NCBI GenBank assembly: GCA_948471525.1
Contig: CAOKSY010000013.1
Coordinates: forward strand, 1-41,457
Direction: 5' to 3'
DNA: 41,457 nt
Source: an uncultured Clostridia bacterium
GTDB taxonomy: Bacteria > Bacillota > Clostridia > Christensenellales > UBA3700
This document shows, in pieces, positions 32,491 to 41,457 of this stretch. Made by a program: the position numbers and the translations under genes. Position 1 is the first letter of the stretch; each line of letters starts with the position of its first letter. Below the pieces are notes generated by a model. That model was not told the origin of the DNA. It saw only the letters and a program-made list of their open reading frames with translations, and searched no databases.

Positions 32491-33255
32491 ATGAGTGCTA
32501 AAAGAACGCTCTACATTTGCAAAGCTATCTGCTGGAATTGTAAAAAGGAATTCAAGGCAGCCTATGGAAAATGGGAGAGGAACGAAAAGCAGTGTGTAGT
32601 TTCGCCTGGCAACTTTTTGGAAAAAGAAAAAGCAGTTGCTGCCGAAAACGGAGTGGTCATAAAAACGGTATTGTATCCAAACGATGACGTTTATACCGTC
32701 AACATCTGTCCGCATTGCGGTAAGCCGTTTGGCAATAACTATATCGAAGAATTGGTCAGTCATGAAGAAAAAGAGATAGTAATGCTCAATCAAATTAGTA
32801 AGAGAATGTTTTTGAATAAGCAATTTGAGTATGCTGGAACGATAGGAAAGTTGGATAGTGACAGAGGCAACTTTAAGGGTATTTACATTATTGTGCGTCC
32901 AGAAAAAATGCAAGACATTCTTCTTAATCAAACCAGTAATGCAGGGAAGTACAAGGGAAAAGACCCTACTGTAAATATTGAGAAATTAAAACAGAAATTG
33001 CTCGTCCAAGCAGATATTTTATATTTGGGTAAAAGCGAAGGCAGTGTTGAAAAGCGTATGCAACAACATATCGAATTTTGGAACGGTAAACCTATCTCAG
33101 CCTGGGGTGGACGAAGTATTGCGCAAATCCAACATTTTGAAGATTTGGAAGTGTGGTATTTGCCGTGCGATAACCCAAAGGAAATGGAGAGCGCCCTATT
33201 AAATGACTTTGAAACAAAATATAATCAACTGCCGTTTGCTAATTGGAGGCACTAA
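32491..33255 (+). CDS. Zinc-binding protein with GIY-YIG-like nuclease domain
   Basis: 254 residues. AGGTGA precedes the ATG. The N-terminal half has a probable zinc site formed by CWNC (C14, C17) and CPHC (C73, C76), interrupted by a long loop. The C-terminal half fits a GIY-YIG-type fold: GIYIIV (130-135), ILYLGKSEGSVEKRMQQH with YLG at 178-180 and R189, and a final acidic helix MESALLNDFETKYNQLPFAN (E233). It would be a small metal-dependent nuclease or nicking accessory of the restriction block. The N-terminal domain could bind DNA. The family call is by motif only. Confidence 0.6.
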   Translation: MSAKRTLYICKAICWNCKKEFKAAYGKWERNEKQCVVSPGNFLEKEKAVAAENGVVIKTVLYPNDDVYTVNICPHCGKPFGNNYIEELVSHEEKEIVMLNQISKRMFLNKQFEYAGTIGKLDSDRGNFKGIYIIVRPEKMQDILLNQTSNAGKYKGKDPTVNIEKLKQKLLVQADILYLGKSEGSVEKRMQQHIEFWNGKPISAWGGRSIAQIQHFEDLEVWYLPCDNPKEMESALLNDFETKYNQLPFANWRH

Positions 33256-33291
33256 TTCTCGAAAATAAACTAAATACGGAGGAATTATAAA

Positions 33292-33606
33292 TTGAAAAAA
33301 TTATTTTACAATCCCATTGAACATCCAGTTGCGGTAAAGCTCGAATCGAAAGTTCTGGGAGTGAACAAGCAATATGAACCGTACACTGGCGAAGGCCCCG
33401 TTGGAATGGATGAGCTTTTCAAACTTGCTACCACGGATAGCTTTGAAAGTGTCGAAGTAAAACTTACACCACACAATCAGGCTTATTATCGTGATAGTAA
33501 GAACCCGCTTGAACAAGTTCCGGTTGAGGGTTGGATTTCGCTTAAGGACTACAAGAACGGTGGTGGATATTTGAAAGATAGAACCATAACCATTAAGCTA
33601 AAATGA
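33292..33606 (+). CDS. Hypothetical protein, 104 aa
   Basis: TTG start with GGAGG nine bases upstream. It reads MKKLFYNPIEHPVAVKLESK and ends TITIKLK. It is strand-rich with a GGGY turn and is probably a single small domain. Not recognised. It overlaps the next start by 4 nt (ATGA), so both are translated together. Confidence 0.7.
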   Translation: MKKLFYNPIEHPVAVKLESKVLGVNKQYEPYTGEGPVGMDELFKLATTDSFESVEVKLTPHNQAYYRDSKNPLEQVPVEGWISLKDYKNGGGYLKDRTITIKLK

Positions 33607-34028
33607 CAACGCTTGTAATCGAAAAATCAAAGGGCGGGTATCGTCCATTTGAGCCTGACAAAGAGGAAAGGCAGAGGCTTACAATCAAGGCAAATGGAAT
33701 GGTGTGGTTTACGACCTATGGTCTGAAAACGGGACAAATGTGGGAGTATAAGACGATGCGAAAAATTCGATACCGCATCACACCCGAGCAAGCCAACGCC
33801 TTTATTTCTAATGCTGAAAAGGTGATAGAACAAATCAAGCAGTGCTATGATGATTTCGTTGCCGATGCTGAACCTGACCGGCTCACGATAAAAACCGAAG
33901 ACGAAGTTTCGATTGGCGTTGTGATGGAAGAACACAGCCAGGACCTAGTGGACTTGTATAATGAAATCCGAAAAGCTCTCCCTTACGATTACCTCTTGGA
34001 GTTTGATTACGGATTTTTGAGTGAATAA
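33603..34028 (+). CDS. Hypothetical protein, 141 aa
   Basis: ATGA overlap with the gene before. Begins MTTLVIEKSKGGYRPFEPDK; the middle is helical and basic (MRKIRYRITPEQANAFISNA) and the end acidic (LPYDYLLEFDYGFLSE). Not recognised. Sits between the GIY-YIG-like gene and the methyltransferase promoter, so is likely an accessory of the restriction system. Confidence 0.7.
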   Translation: MTTLVIEKSKGGYRPFEPDKEERQRLTIKANGMVWFTTYGLKTGQMWEYKTMRKIRYRITPEQANAFISNAEKVIEQIKQCYDDFVADAEPDRLTIKTEDEVSIGVVMEEHSQDLVDLYNEIRKALPYDYLLEFDYGFLSE

Positions 34029-34063
34029 TCGCAGTCACACTAACCTTTTCGTTCAGCTTTCGG

Positions 34064-34092
34064 TTGACTCCTAACTCAAAAAATGATATAAT
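34064..34092 (+). promoter_or_regulatory. Promoter of the controller-methyltransferase-McrBC operon
   Basis: TTGACT (34064-34069), 17-bp spacer, TATAAT (34087-34092), 31 nt before the HTH gene. AATGACAT occurs twice between the -10 and the start, possibly an operator for the controller. Confidence 0.8.
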
Positions 34093-34122
34093 ACGATATA
34101 CAATGACATCGAGGTATATTAA

Positions 34123-34320
34123 ATGACATTTGCTGATAAGGTAAAGATAGTTCGAGCGAAGCTGTTCCTCAGTCAAGAGAAGCTAGCCAAGGAAATAGGG
34201 GTGTCCCAAGTTACCGTTGCAAGATGGGAAACGCAAGGTATAGACCCACAATTTATATCGGAAAAAAAGTTCGAAGCCTTCTGTCGAGAAAAAGGTATTG
34301 AATTTGAGGAGACGAAATGA
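34123..34320 (+). CDS. XRE-family HTH protein, probable restriction controller
   Basis: 65 residues: KVKIVRAKLFLSQEKLAKEI followed by GVSQVTVARWETQG is a classic Cro/CI helix-turn-helix. The stop overlaps the methyltransferase ATG by 4 nt. Position and size suggest a C (controller) protein that sets the timing of methylase and restriction expression. Confidence 0.85.
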   Translation: MTFADKVKIVRAKLFLSQEKLAKEIGVSQVTVARWETQGIDPQFISEKKFEAFCREKGIEFEETK

Positions 34321-35408
34321 TAAAATTAGCTACGGCTTTTAGTGGGATTGGGGCTGTTGAACAAGCATTCAAACAGCTTGGACTGGAACACAATATCGTG
34401 TTTGCGTGTGATAACGGCGAGAGATATTTAAAGCAGTCTCAAGAGGAGTTGCTTGACATTATCAAAAATGAAAGCAAGAAAACTGGGAAAACTCAAAAAC
34501 AGGTTATAGAAGAACTGTACGACCAAACGGGAAAAATCAACTACGTAAAGAAGTCTTATTTCGCCAACTATAAAATAACCGAGGATAATTGGTACGAGGA
34601 TGTTCGGTTTTTAAGCGGTATTCCTTATGCGGGTAAAGTAGATTTATTCGTTGGCGGCAGCCCTTGTCAAAGTTTTTCAACCTATGGGAAAAAGCGTGGG
34701 TTGGAAGATACGAGAGGTACATTGTTTTACGAATACGCAAGGCTTGTAAGTGAAATAAAGCCAAAGGTATTCATCTACGAAAATGTTAGAGGCTTGTTGA
34801 GTCACGATTCTGGTCGCACATGGAAAACTATCAGTGAGGTTTTCGATTCGTTAAACTATCAAATTTTTTACAAGGTACTTGATGCACAGTATTATGATTT
34901 ACCGCAAATGCGCAAGAGGATATTTGTGGTTGGCATTAGAAAAGAGTTAGGAATAACTAGCTTTGAATTTCCAGAAAGAAAACCTCTGTCGAAAAAAGCA
35001 ACTGCTTATTTGGATGCAGATGTTCCCGATGAATATTATCTTCCTGAAAAAGGATTCAAGTGGGTAACGGAGTGGGAACGTAACCAAGGGAAAGCTAGAG
35101 TAAATAGGGACATTATTGGATGTCAAACGGCGGTGCAGCAAATTAACTGGTCTGGAGATTTTAGAATTGAAAAGCCGAAGCCGTCCCATTATACAAACCC
35201 TAATATTTATGTTGGAAAGTATAATGGTGAGGATGCAGTTGCAAGGAAACTTACACCCGATGAGTGCTTAAGGCTTATGGGATTTAAAGACTTTAAAATT
35301 GTCAATGAAGACAGAATTATGTATAGGCAGTCGGGCAATTCAATCGCAGTGCCTGTACTTAAGGCATTGATTTTGCAAATTTTGAAATATGTAAAATTGG
35401 GAGACTGA
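34317..35408 (+). CDS. dcm: C5-cytosine DNA methyltransferase
   Basis: 363 residues. Methylates carbon 5 of cytosine in a specific DNA site using S-adenosylmethionine. Motif I is AFSGIGAVEQAFKQLG; motif IV GGSPCQSFSTYGKKRGLEDT with the catalytic C117; motif VI YENVRGLL; motif VIII QMRKRIFVVGI; motif X RQSGNSIAVPVLKALI. The target-recognition region is short. As part of an operon with McrB- and McrC-like subunits it should protect the host from that nuclease, as the two methylases of LlaJI and BsuMI do. Only one methylase is seen here, so the site is either palindromic or a second methylase lies elsewhere. Confidence 0.93.
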   Translation: MIKLATAFSGIGAVEQAFKQLGLEHNIVFACDNGERYLKQSQEELLDIIKNESKKTGKTQKQVIEELYDQTGKINYVKKSYFANYKITEDNWYEDVRFLSGIPYAGKVDLFVGGSPCQSFSTYGKKRGLEDTRGTLFYEYARLVSEIKPKVFIYENVRGLLSHDSGRTWKTISEVFDSLNYQIFYKVLDAQYYDLPQMRKRIFVVGIRKELGITSFEFPERKPLSKKATAYLDADVPDEYYLPEKGFKWVTEWERNQGKARVNRDIIGCQTAVQQINWSGDFRIEKPKPSHYTNPNIYVGKYNGEDAVARKLTPDECLRLMGFKDFKIVNEDRIMYRQSGNSIAVPVLKALILQILKYVKLGD

Positions 35409-35410
35409 CA

Positions 35411-37945
35411 ATGCGAAACTACCAATATGCATGGTATCTCGACAATAGGTTCTACATAACAAAAAACTTTGTGGACGAATTTATCGGGGTAGTATCGAAA
35501 ATTAAAAAGTCTGGGAAAGAGGTTGACGGTTCAGCAATCAAATCCTTTTTTCCATTAGACGGAAATGCGAGTTCAAGGATAACCTTTGCCCGCAATGTCG
35601 GTATCATTGGACCCAATGGGCAATTGAGTGATTCTGCTTTGCTGTATAGACTAGGACTTTTCGATTACAGTGAATTTGTTTTAGAGATAATTGCAAAACG
35701 CAATACAACAAGGGATGAAGCAATAAACCTTAAACCTGTAGTGCTTTTATCTATTGTCTTTTCAAAAATGGCAAAGCTAAATATCGATGAATCCGAAAGG
35801 TTTATCACATGTGCGGAATGCTATGAATACCTTTCGCCTTTGGAAAGTTACGATGAATTAACGGATAATTTGGTCACTAGACTGGTTGGCGAAAGAATAT
35901 ACGATGTCGACTCAACAGTTCCAAAGACACGGGTTAAGATTGAAAGTGGGGCGGTATATTTAAGTAGCTTATTTAACTGTCTCAATGATACACCGATATT
36001 TCAGTTTGGTGAGAAGAAGTCAATATTAAGGTATATCCCGAAACACATCAATTTCATAAATTATATTGCTGAAAACGGAAAGGGAATGAGTGCAGCCCCT
36101 ATTATGGGAGGTTCTCCACGGCAGAACGCAGATTTTTACAATTATCTCTGTGATATACGGAAAGGATTGTTTGAAATCTTTCCAAAGGTTGAAGTTTATA
36201 AAGCAACGCCAACTGCGCTGATTAAAACACTATATAATCATTGCTTTGGAATAAGTGAAGCACCGAAGAACTCCTTAAAAGAATATGTAAGCGATATTCC
36301 GTTTGGGTGTTTTGCTCCGTTTATTACCCTTGACCGTTTGGTTGCTGCCTATTTTTATTTGCATAATGAGCGACTAGGCGAGTTAATGTTTGACTATATT
36401 TCGCAAGTAATCGATAAAGAAAAAGCTATGGAGGGAGATATGATTAGAGTTCCGTTCAGCGATACAAACCATACAGTCTTTGAAAATGGTGAGGGTGCAA
36501 ACTCCAAAGGTGATGAATTCTATGAAATCCTAGAACACAATGTAATGGGGTTGCACATAACCAATTTGAATGATGCTTTAAATCCAACTAATCCGCATAT
36601 CTGCATTGGGTGGGGTATCCTTGGTGATTTAAGCCATATTGCATCCAAAGAAGAATTGGGTGTGCTTTATGATGAGAAGTATCCCGAAAAAACGACCCGT
36701 GGACGTGGACAAGATGTAAGTCAAATTTGGAGTTTTTTGGATAAGCTCAAAGTTGGTGATTATGTCGTTTTTGGAGATGGAAAGTCTGCGCATATAGGTC
36801 AAATTACTTCGGAATATTATTTTACCCAGGAGACTCCAAATCAAGATGCAGACTATGCGCATAATAAAAATGTGAAGTGGCTGAAGGATGTTGCATATCA
36901 AGACCTTCCGCACGACTTGCATAAAGCCTTCTATGCGACCCGTTCTATTTTCTCGTTAAACGAATATAAGTCCGTTATTTTCGATATTCTCCACAATAGA
37001 GTAGTTGAGTTAGATGAGCAGGAGAATAGTAAAGAGAAGTATGTCTTAATTGATAGAGCGCCGAGGGCAAATAAAACCCATCCGTTGAATAGCATTCTGT
37101 ATGGTGCGCCCGGCACTGGTAAAACATACTCGACTGCTGAATATGCGTTAGCAATAATTGAGGATAGAGAGATAGACACAGCTCAAAAATCAGCGGAAGA
37201 AAGGGCGGCATTGATGAGCCGTTATAAAGAGTTGATAAAGACTGGGCAAATTGTGTTTACGACATTCCATCAAAGCTATGGATATGAGGAATTCATACAA
37301 GGCTTGCGCCCCGATACCTCGTCTGAAAAAATGGAGTTTAAAACCATAGACGGAGTGTTCAAACGCATAGCAGATAAAGCTATGATGGATGAGACAAACG
37401 ACTACGTAATAATCATAGACGAAATTAATAGGGCAAATATCTCTAAAGTTTTCGGTGAATTAATCACGCTCATAGAAGATGACAAAAGATGGGGCGAAGT
37501 CAACGCAATAAGTGTTACGCTTCCTTCGGGTGAGTCGTTTGCTGTTCCCAACAACCTTTACATTATAGGAACGATGAATAGCGCAGACAAGTCAATTTCT
37601 TTGATAGATGCTGCGTTGAGAAGGCGGTTCCAATTCATAGAAATTACACCCGATTATTCAACCGTGGCAGATACGACTTTAAAAACAGTATTGGAAAGGC
37701 TGAATAAAGGTTTGGTAGAAGCCTTGGATAGCACAGATTTGCTTATAGGACATGCATACTTTATTGGAAAGACAAAGGATGATTTATGCGAAATAATGAA
37801 CAATGCAATCATACCTTTGCTTTATGAGTATTTCTATGACAATGCAAAGAAGGTAAAAGAGCAAATTAAAAAAGCGGTGGAAGGGTACGACTTCGATATT
37901 GCGGACAATACAGTTGGCAGAATGAAACTTGTTAAAAAAGGTTAA
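35411..37945 (+). CDS. mcrB: McrB-like AAA+ GTPase/ATPase restriction subunit (LlaJI R1-like)
   Basis: 844 residues. The long N-terminal specificity part carries a central EVE/PUA-like fold around residues 390-510 (ICIGWGILGDLSHI, KVGDYVVFGDGKSAHIGQIT, VKWLKD), a type often used to read modified bases. The C-terminal McrB motor has Walker A YGAPGTGKTYST (K571), Walker B IIIDEINRANIS (D670, E671), and the McrB signature MNSADKSISLIDAALRRRF (from M722). It drives translocation and activates McrC. Begins two bases after the methyltransferase, with GGGAG upstream. The N-terminus differs from E. coli McrB, in line with a sequence-specific LlaJI-type enzyme. Confidence 0.88.
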   Translation: MRNYQYAWYLDNRFYITKNFVDEFIGVVSKIKKSGKEVDGSAIKSFFPLDGNASSRITFARNVGIIGPNGQLSDSALLYRLGLFDYSEFVLEIIAKRNTTRDEAINLKPVVLLSIVFSKMAKLNIDESERFITCAECYEYLSPLESYDELTDNLVTRLVGERIYDVDSTVPKTRVKIESGAVYLSSLFNCLNDTPIFQFGEKKSILRYIPKHINFINYIAENGKGMSAAPIMGGSPRQNADFYNYLCDIRKGLFEIFPKVEVYKATPTALIKTLYNHCFGISEAPKNSLKEYVSDIPFGCFAPFITLDRLVAAYFYLHNERLGELMFDYISQVIDKEKAMEGDMIRVPFSDTNHTVFENGEGANSKGDEFYEILEHNVMGLHITNLNDALNPTNPHICIGWGILGDLSHIASKEELGVLYDEKYPEKTTRGRGQDVSQIWSFLDKLKVGDYVVFGDGKSAHIGQITSEYYFTQETPNQDADYAHNKNVKWLKDVAYQDLPHDLHKAFYATRSIFSLNEYKSVIFDILHNRVVELDEQENSKEKYVLIDRAPRANKTHPLNSILYGAPGTGKTYSTAEYALAIIEDREIDTAQKSAEERAALMSRYKELIKTGQIVFTTFHQSYGYEEFIQGLRPDTSSEKMEFKTIDGVFKRIADKAMMDETNDYVIIIDEINRANISKVFGELITLIEDDKRWGEVNAISVTLPSGESFAVPNNLYIIGTMNSADKSISLIDAALRRRFQFIEITPDYSTVADTTLKTVLERLNKGLVEALDSTDLLIGHAYFIGKTKDDLCEIMNNAIIPLLYEYFYDNAKKVKEQIKKAVEGYDFDIADNTVGRMKLVKKG

Positions 37946-37957
37946 TGGTAAGAATTG

Positions 37958-39343
37958 ATGATACTCAATTACTTTGAAGAATCACTAATAGGACTTTCAA
38001 AGCTCCCGGCAGAGTGGCGAAGCCAAGCATCACTTGATGAGTTGGCTACCTTTTTGCAACTTAACTGGGAGCAACGTTCGGTGTTCTATGATGATGGTCA
38101 AGTAACGAGTTCGCAGCAGTTCCTTGAAATGAAGGGTGCAAGGGGCATTAGAACCAACAACTATATCGGTACGATAGTATTCAAAGGACAACAGCTTAAC
38201 ATTTTTCCAAAAGTCTTTCGAACGGACAGTGGAGACAACGAAAGAGATGAATTAGACCTCCATCACCTTATGAAAAATTTAGTAAGATGGATTGAGTACT
38301 GTGGGAAAATGGATTATCCATACATAAGCATTGACAGCGAATTCGAGGATTGTAATGACCTCCGTGAGCTGTTTATAACGCTTTATGTGCGGTATGTTAA
38401 GAACGCATTAGACCGTGGCTTATTTTACCGATATGAAGAACAGACAGAAGACTGTTCTGCGATTAAAGGTAAAGTTGATTTCAAGGATTACTTCACGCGG
38501 AAGTATCCCAACGGGCAACTGGACAAGTTCCAATGTACATACTCAAATTTCGAATTTGACAACGTATTAAACCGAATTATCAAGTACACTTGTAAAGGTT
38601 TAATGAGTGAAAACCTCTCACCAAAAAATCAAAAGGCAGTCCGTCACATTTTGATGAAGTTGAACGATGTCTCGGATATTAGGTGTACACCGCACGATTG
38701 CGATACTGTGCGCTTGAGCCGTCTTCATAGGCATTACTCGATTATTTTGAGTATGAGTAAGATGTTTTTGCTGAATAAAACTTCATCTTACAATGTCGAC
38801 AACAACGAGTCATTTTGCTTTATGTTTCCTACGGAAATATTGTTTGAAGGCTTTATTGGTGGCTTTATGCACCACGTTCTTCACGGCGAAGCTAAAGTTA
38901 CATTGCAAGCAAGCGAGATGTCTGTGTTCGAAGAAGTAGAGTATGCAGGGCAATCCTACGGAAAAGCACTGACGATGCGACACGACATTCTGGTAGAACA
39001 TAAGGAAAAAGGTGTCTTCGTTCTTGATACAAAATACAAAATGCTTGATAGATTTGAGGGCAATAGCAATTTTGATACGATAATAAGCACCAAAGTTTCT
39101 ACGGCTGATATTTATCAAGTGTTGACATATGCAGAAAAACGTGGGTTAAAAAAAGTCTATTTGCTGTATCCTATGTTTAGATATGAAGACATTGAGCCAC
39201 ATCCAGTTACGGGTAAAGTGCATATGGGGGATGGACATTCCAAAATTCAGCTTTACCTTGTAAGGCTTCCGTTTATATTTGAAGATGATTCTAATAAAAC
39301 TGCTGAAAACTTGCGTAAAGCCATAAAACAGATTTTTGAGTAA
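37958..39343 (+). CDS. mcrC: McrC-like nuclease subunit (LlaJI R2-like)
   Basis: 461 residues from ATG 37958 (a TTG three bases earlier is also possible). The N-terminal strand-rich domain begins MILNYFEESLIGL, and the C-terminal PD-(D/E)xK nuclease is MRHDILVEHKEKGVFVLDTK (D343, D357, K359) followed by DIYQVLTYAEKRGLKKVYLL. McrC is recruited and stimulated by McrB and cleaves both strands. Twelve bases separate it from McrB and ten from the helicase. Confidence 0.88.
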   Translation: MILNYFEESLIGLSKLPAEWRSQASLDELATFLQLNWEQRSVFYDDGQVTSSQQFLEMKGARGIRTNNYIGTIVFKGQQLNIFPKVFRTDSGDNERDELDLHHLMKNLVRWIEYCGKMDYPYISIDSEFEDCNDLRELFITLYVRYVKNALDRGLFYRYEEQTEDCSAIKGKVDFKDYFTRKYPNGQLDKFQCTYSNFEFDNVLNRIIKYTCKGLMSENLSPKNQKAVRHILMKLNDVSDIRCTPHDCDTVRLSRLHRHYSIILSMSKMFLLNKTSSYNVDNNESFCFMFPTEILFEGFIGGFMHHVLHGEAKVTLQASEMSVFEEVEYAGQSYGKALTMRHDILVEHKEKGVFVLDTKYKMLDRFEGNSNFDTIISTKVSTADIYQVLTYAEKRGLKKVYLLYPMFRYEDIEPHPVTGKVHMGDGHSKIQLYLVRLPFIFEDDSNKTAENLRKAIKQIFE

Positions 39344-39353
39344 TAGGAGTTAA

Positions 39354-41457
39354 ATGATAGGTCTCTACATTGGGTTAGGAATAGGAGCAGTAGCACTAGT
39401 TGTTATTGCTGTGTTGATTTGGAGAGCCGTAAAAGCCAAGAAGCTAAAGGCTCTCCAAATTGCTATCGCGGCAGAACACTTGGAAAGGATTCAAGGCATC
39501 TGCGGTGCTTTTTCTGCTGCCATCCAAAGTTTAAAAGTCCAGGGGTATGTTTGCGGTTCGCAGATAAAGGCGATTCAAGAAGAATGGAAGCCGACCTACC
39601 AAGAGTTCAAGCAACTGCATTATTACGCAGAAACGGAAACTAATCGGCTCGTTAATAGCTTCAAGCAAACATACGGAAACCTTAATAATATCTTCTCCAA
39701 ATGGAACGCAGAGTTCGTTGCTGCGGAGAAAAAAAGACAGTTCGTTTTACTTGCGAATATCGATGGAAAAAGCCTAGATTCGCAGCAGCAAGATGTGGTA
39801 GTTTCCGCCGAGGACAATACGCTCGTTCTGGCGGGCGCAGGAAGCGGTAAAACGCTCACGATTTCGGGGAAGGTCAAATACCTTTGCGAAGTAAAAAAGG
39901 TCGCTCCTGGCGAAATTCTGCTGATTGCGTTTACTAGGAAATCAGCCGATGAAATGACCGAGCGTATATCTAACAGACTCGGTATTCCTATCACAGCAAC
40001 AACCTTCCATAAGCTCGGTTTGGACACGCTTAAAAAGGCGAGGAACGAAAGCCTGGATGTGTTGGAAGATACCTCGAAGTTTGTGAACCAGTATTTTGAA
40101 AAGGAACTGTTGAAGCAGCCTGAAACCATCAAACTGCTTCTTGAGTATTTTGCGTACTATCTACATATCCCTGCAAATATGGACAACTTCGACTCTTTGG
40201 GCGAAGCCTATGCTTACGAGAAGGGAATGGACTTTGAAACCATAAAGTCCAAGTTCGATAGAACGCAGCTTGTCGATTCTTCAGTGGCGGAGAACCGTGA
40301 GTCGAAGCATACGCTCCGCGGTGAGAGAGTAAAGAGCCTTGAGGAAGTGAGCATTGCAAACTTTCTATTCCTTAACGGGGTGCGGTACGAGTACGAGTCA
40401 AAATATCCCTACCAAACCAACGATGCGAATTTCAAGGTATATAGACCAGACTTTTATTTGCCGGATTACGATATTTTCATCGAGCATTTCGGCGTAAATA
40501 AAAACGGCAAGCTCCCGTGGCTTTCCGACATAGAAGAGAAGAAGTACCTCGAAGGTATGGCTTGGAAACGGCAACAACACCGCATAAATGGCACAAAACT
40601 TATAGAGACCTATTCGTACTATTCAAGCCAAGGTGTGCTTTTAGAAAAGTTGGAAGCGTTGTTGCGACAGAACGGAGTCAAGCTGAAAGAGGTGGACTAT
40701 CGTGAGGTTTTCGACTCAATCTATAAAACGCAATCAGATGCTTACTTTTCAGAGTTTAAGAAGCTCTGCGGCACGTTTTTGGCTTTATTTAAATCCAACG
40801 CATATCGCATAGCGGAATTGGAAAAATTAAGGGAAAAGAAATCGCGGTATTTGAACTCGTACTTTCAAAGGCGCATTGCGCTGTTTGTGTTGCTTATAAA
40901 ACCTTTGCTTGAAGCCTACGACAGGTATCTTGAAGAAAATCATATGATTGACTTTTCGGATATGATTAATATGGCAGCAGAAGCTATACGGACTGGGTTT
41001 AAGGTTGCACCGTACAAGTATGTCATCATAGACGAATATCAAGATATTTCTGTCGCTCGTTATAAGTTGGTGAAGGCAATCCTAGACCAAACACATGCCA
41101 AACTACTGTGTGTAGGTGATGACTGGCAGTCTATTTATAGATTTGCAGGAAGCGACATTTCCTTGTTTACAGACTTCAACAAATATTACAGTGGCAAAAC
41201 ATCGATAATGAAGCTCGAGCGTACATATCGTAATTCGCAGGAACTAATAAATGTGGCGGGAGCATTTATTCAAATGAATCCACGCCAAATGCAGAAGAAC
41301 CTAGTATCATCTAAGCACTTAAACCATCCCATCACTTTTTGGATGTACGATGATAATCCCTTTAGAGCTTTGGATAAAGCTATAACCGAACTCGTAAAAA
41401 ACTATGAAGGGCAGTCCATTCTTTTGCTTGGACGAACCGCATATGATTCGGAAATGC
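39354..41457 (+). CDS. UvrD/HelD-type helicase, N-terminally anchored (3' truncated by window edge)
   Basis: ATG 39354 with AGGAG upstream; the frame is open to the last base, so only about 701 residues are seen. A short N-terminal hydrophobic helix (LGIGAVALVVIAVLIW) suggests membrane attachment. The superfamily 1 motifs are Walker A LAGAGSGKT (K166), motif II VIIDEYQD (D560, E561), GDDWQSIYRFAG and LERTYRNS. Between motif Ia and motif II is an inserted segment with VYRPDFYLPDYDIFIEHFG (D366, E377) and RQQHRINGTKLIETYSY that resembles a PD-(D/E)xK nuclease fold; similar insertions occur in DNA helicase IV (HelD). Being last in the methylase-McrBC operon, it may process ends made by the nuclease. 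Confidence 0.85.
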   Translation, partial: MIGLYIGLGIGAVALVVIAVLIWRAVKAKKLKALQIAIAAEHLERIQGICGAFSAAIQSLKVQGYVCGSQIKAIQEEWKPTYQEFKQLHYYAETETNRLVNSFKQTYGNLNNIFSKWNAEFVAAEKKRQFVLLANIDGKSLDSQQQDVVVSAEDNTLVLAGAGSGKTLTISGKVKYLCEVKKVAPGEILLIAFTRKSADEMTERISNRLGIPITATTFHKLGLDTLKKARNESLDVLEDTSKFVNQYFEKELLKQPETIKLLLEYFAYYLHIPANMDNFDSLGEAYAYEKGMDFETIKSKFDRTQLVDSSVAENRESKHTLRGERVKSLEEVSIANFLFLNGVRYEYESKYPYQTNDANFKVYRPDFYLPDYDIFIEHFGVNKNGKLPWLSDIEEKKYLEGMAWKRQQHRINGTKLIETYSYYSSQGVLLEKLEALLRQNGVKLKEVDYREVFDSIYKTQSDAYFSEFKKLCGTFLALFKSNAYRIAELEKLREKKSRYLNSYFQRRIALFVLLIKPLLEAYDRYLEENHMIDFSDMINMAAEAIRTGFKVAPYKYVIIDEYQDISVARYKLVKAILDQTHAKLLCVGDDWQSIYRFAGSDISLFTDFNKYYSGKTSIMKLERTYRNSQELINVAGAFIQMNPRQMQKNLVSSKHLNHPITFWMYDDNPFRALDKAITELVKNYEGQSILLLGRTAYDSEM

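Overview
The window looks like a chromosome segment from an uncultured, moderate-GC Clostridia-like Bacillota. Evidence: strong AGGAGG-type ribosome binding sites, many sigma-A promoters with 17-bp spacing, several lipoproteins with short MKKK-type signal peptides, intrinsic terminators, a Bacillota-type MurG, DegV, and a paired type IIA topoisomerase operon. The placement rests on gene content only and I would not go below class.

Layout. Positions 1-24.1 kb are mostly resident chromosome: a 5'-truncated two-TM coiled-coil protein; lipoproteins, one interrupted by an in-frame TAG; a tyrS-yigZ-ilvE run; degV (minus strand); another lipoprotein; a PAP2 phosphatase/AMP-ligase pair; murG (minus strand); an alpha/beta hydrolase-parE-parC run ending in a frameshifted lipoprotein; then a stretch (20.6-23.3 kb) crowded with short dispersed repeats. 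Between the repeats lie a small AT-rich possible HTH locus and a sigma-70 region-4-like gene. A C-terminally truncated terminase large subunit (24.2-25.1 kb) suggests a decayed prophage.

From about 25.1 kb to the right edge the window is an accessory, defence-type island in two blocks of different base composition. Block A (25.3-31.3 kb, clearly AT-rich) is a tightly overlapping three-gene operon: a 1077-residue zinc-ribbon/HEPN-like/STAND NTPase/TPR protein, a GH29 alpha-L-fucosidase-like enzyme without a signal peptide, and a 484-residue protein with two C-terminal membrane segments. It is bracketed by two identical 22-bp direct repeats and preceded by a structured, terminator-ended RNA-like element. 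I know of no described system with this combination, and it is the best candidate here for something new.

Block B (31.4 kb to the edge) is a LlaJI/BsuMI-like restriction system: a WYL regulator, a zinc/GIY-YIG-like protein, two small unknowns, a controller-like HTH protein, a C5-cytosine methyltransferase, McrB-like and McrC-like restriction subunits, and a UvrD/HelD-type helicase that runs off the window.

Short repeats with paired inverted arms occur throughout the resident part. Two lipoprotein genes are broken by a single stop or frameshift. An apparently unlinked pair of identical-arm 13-bp operators lies upstream of the hydrolase gene.
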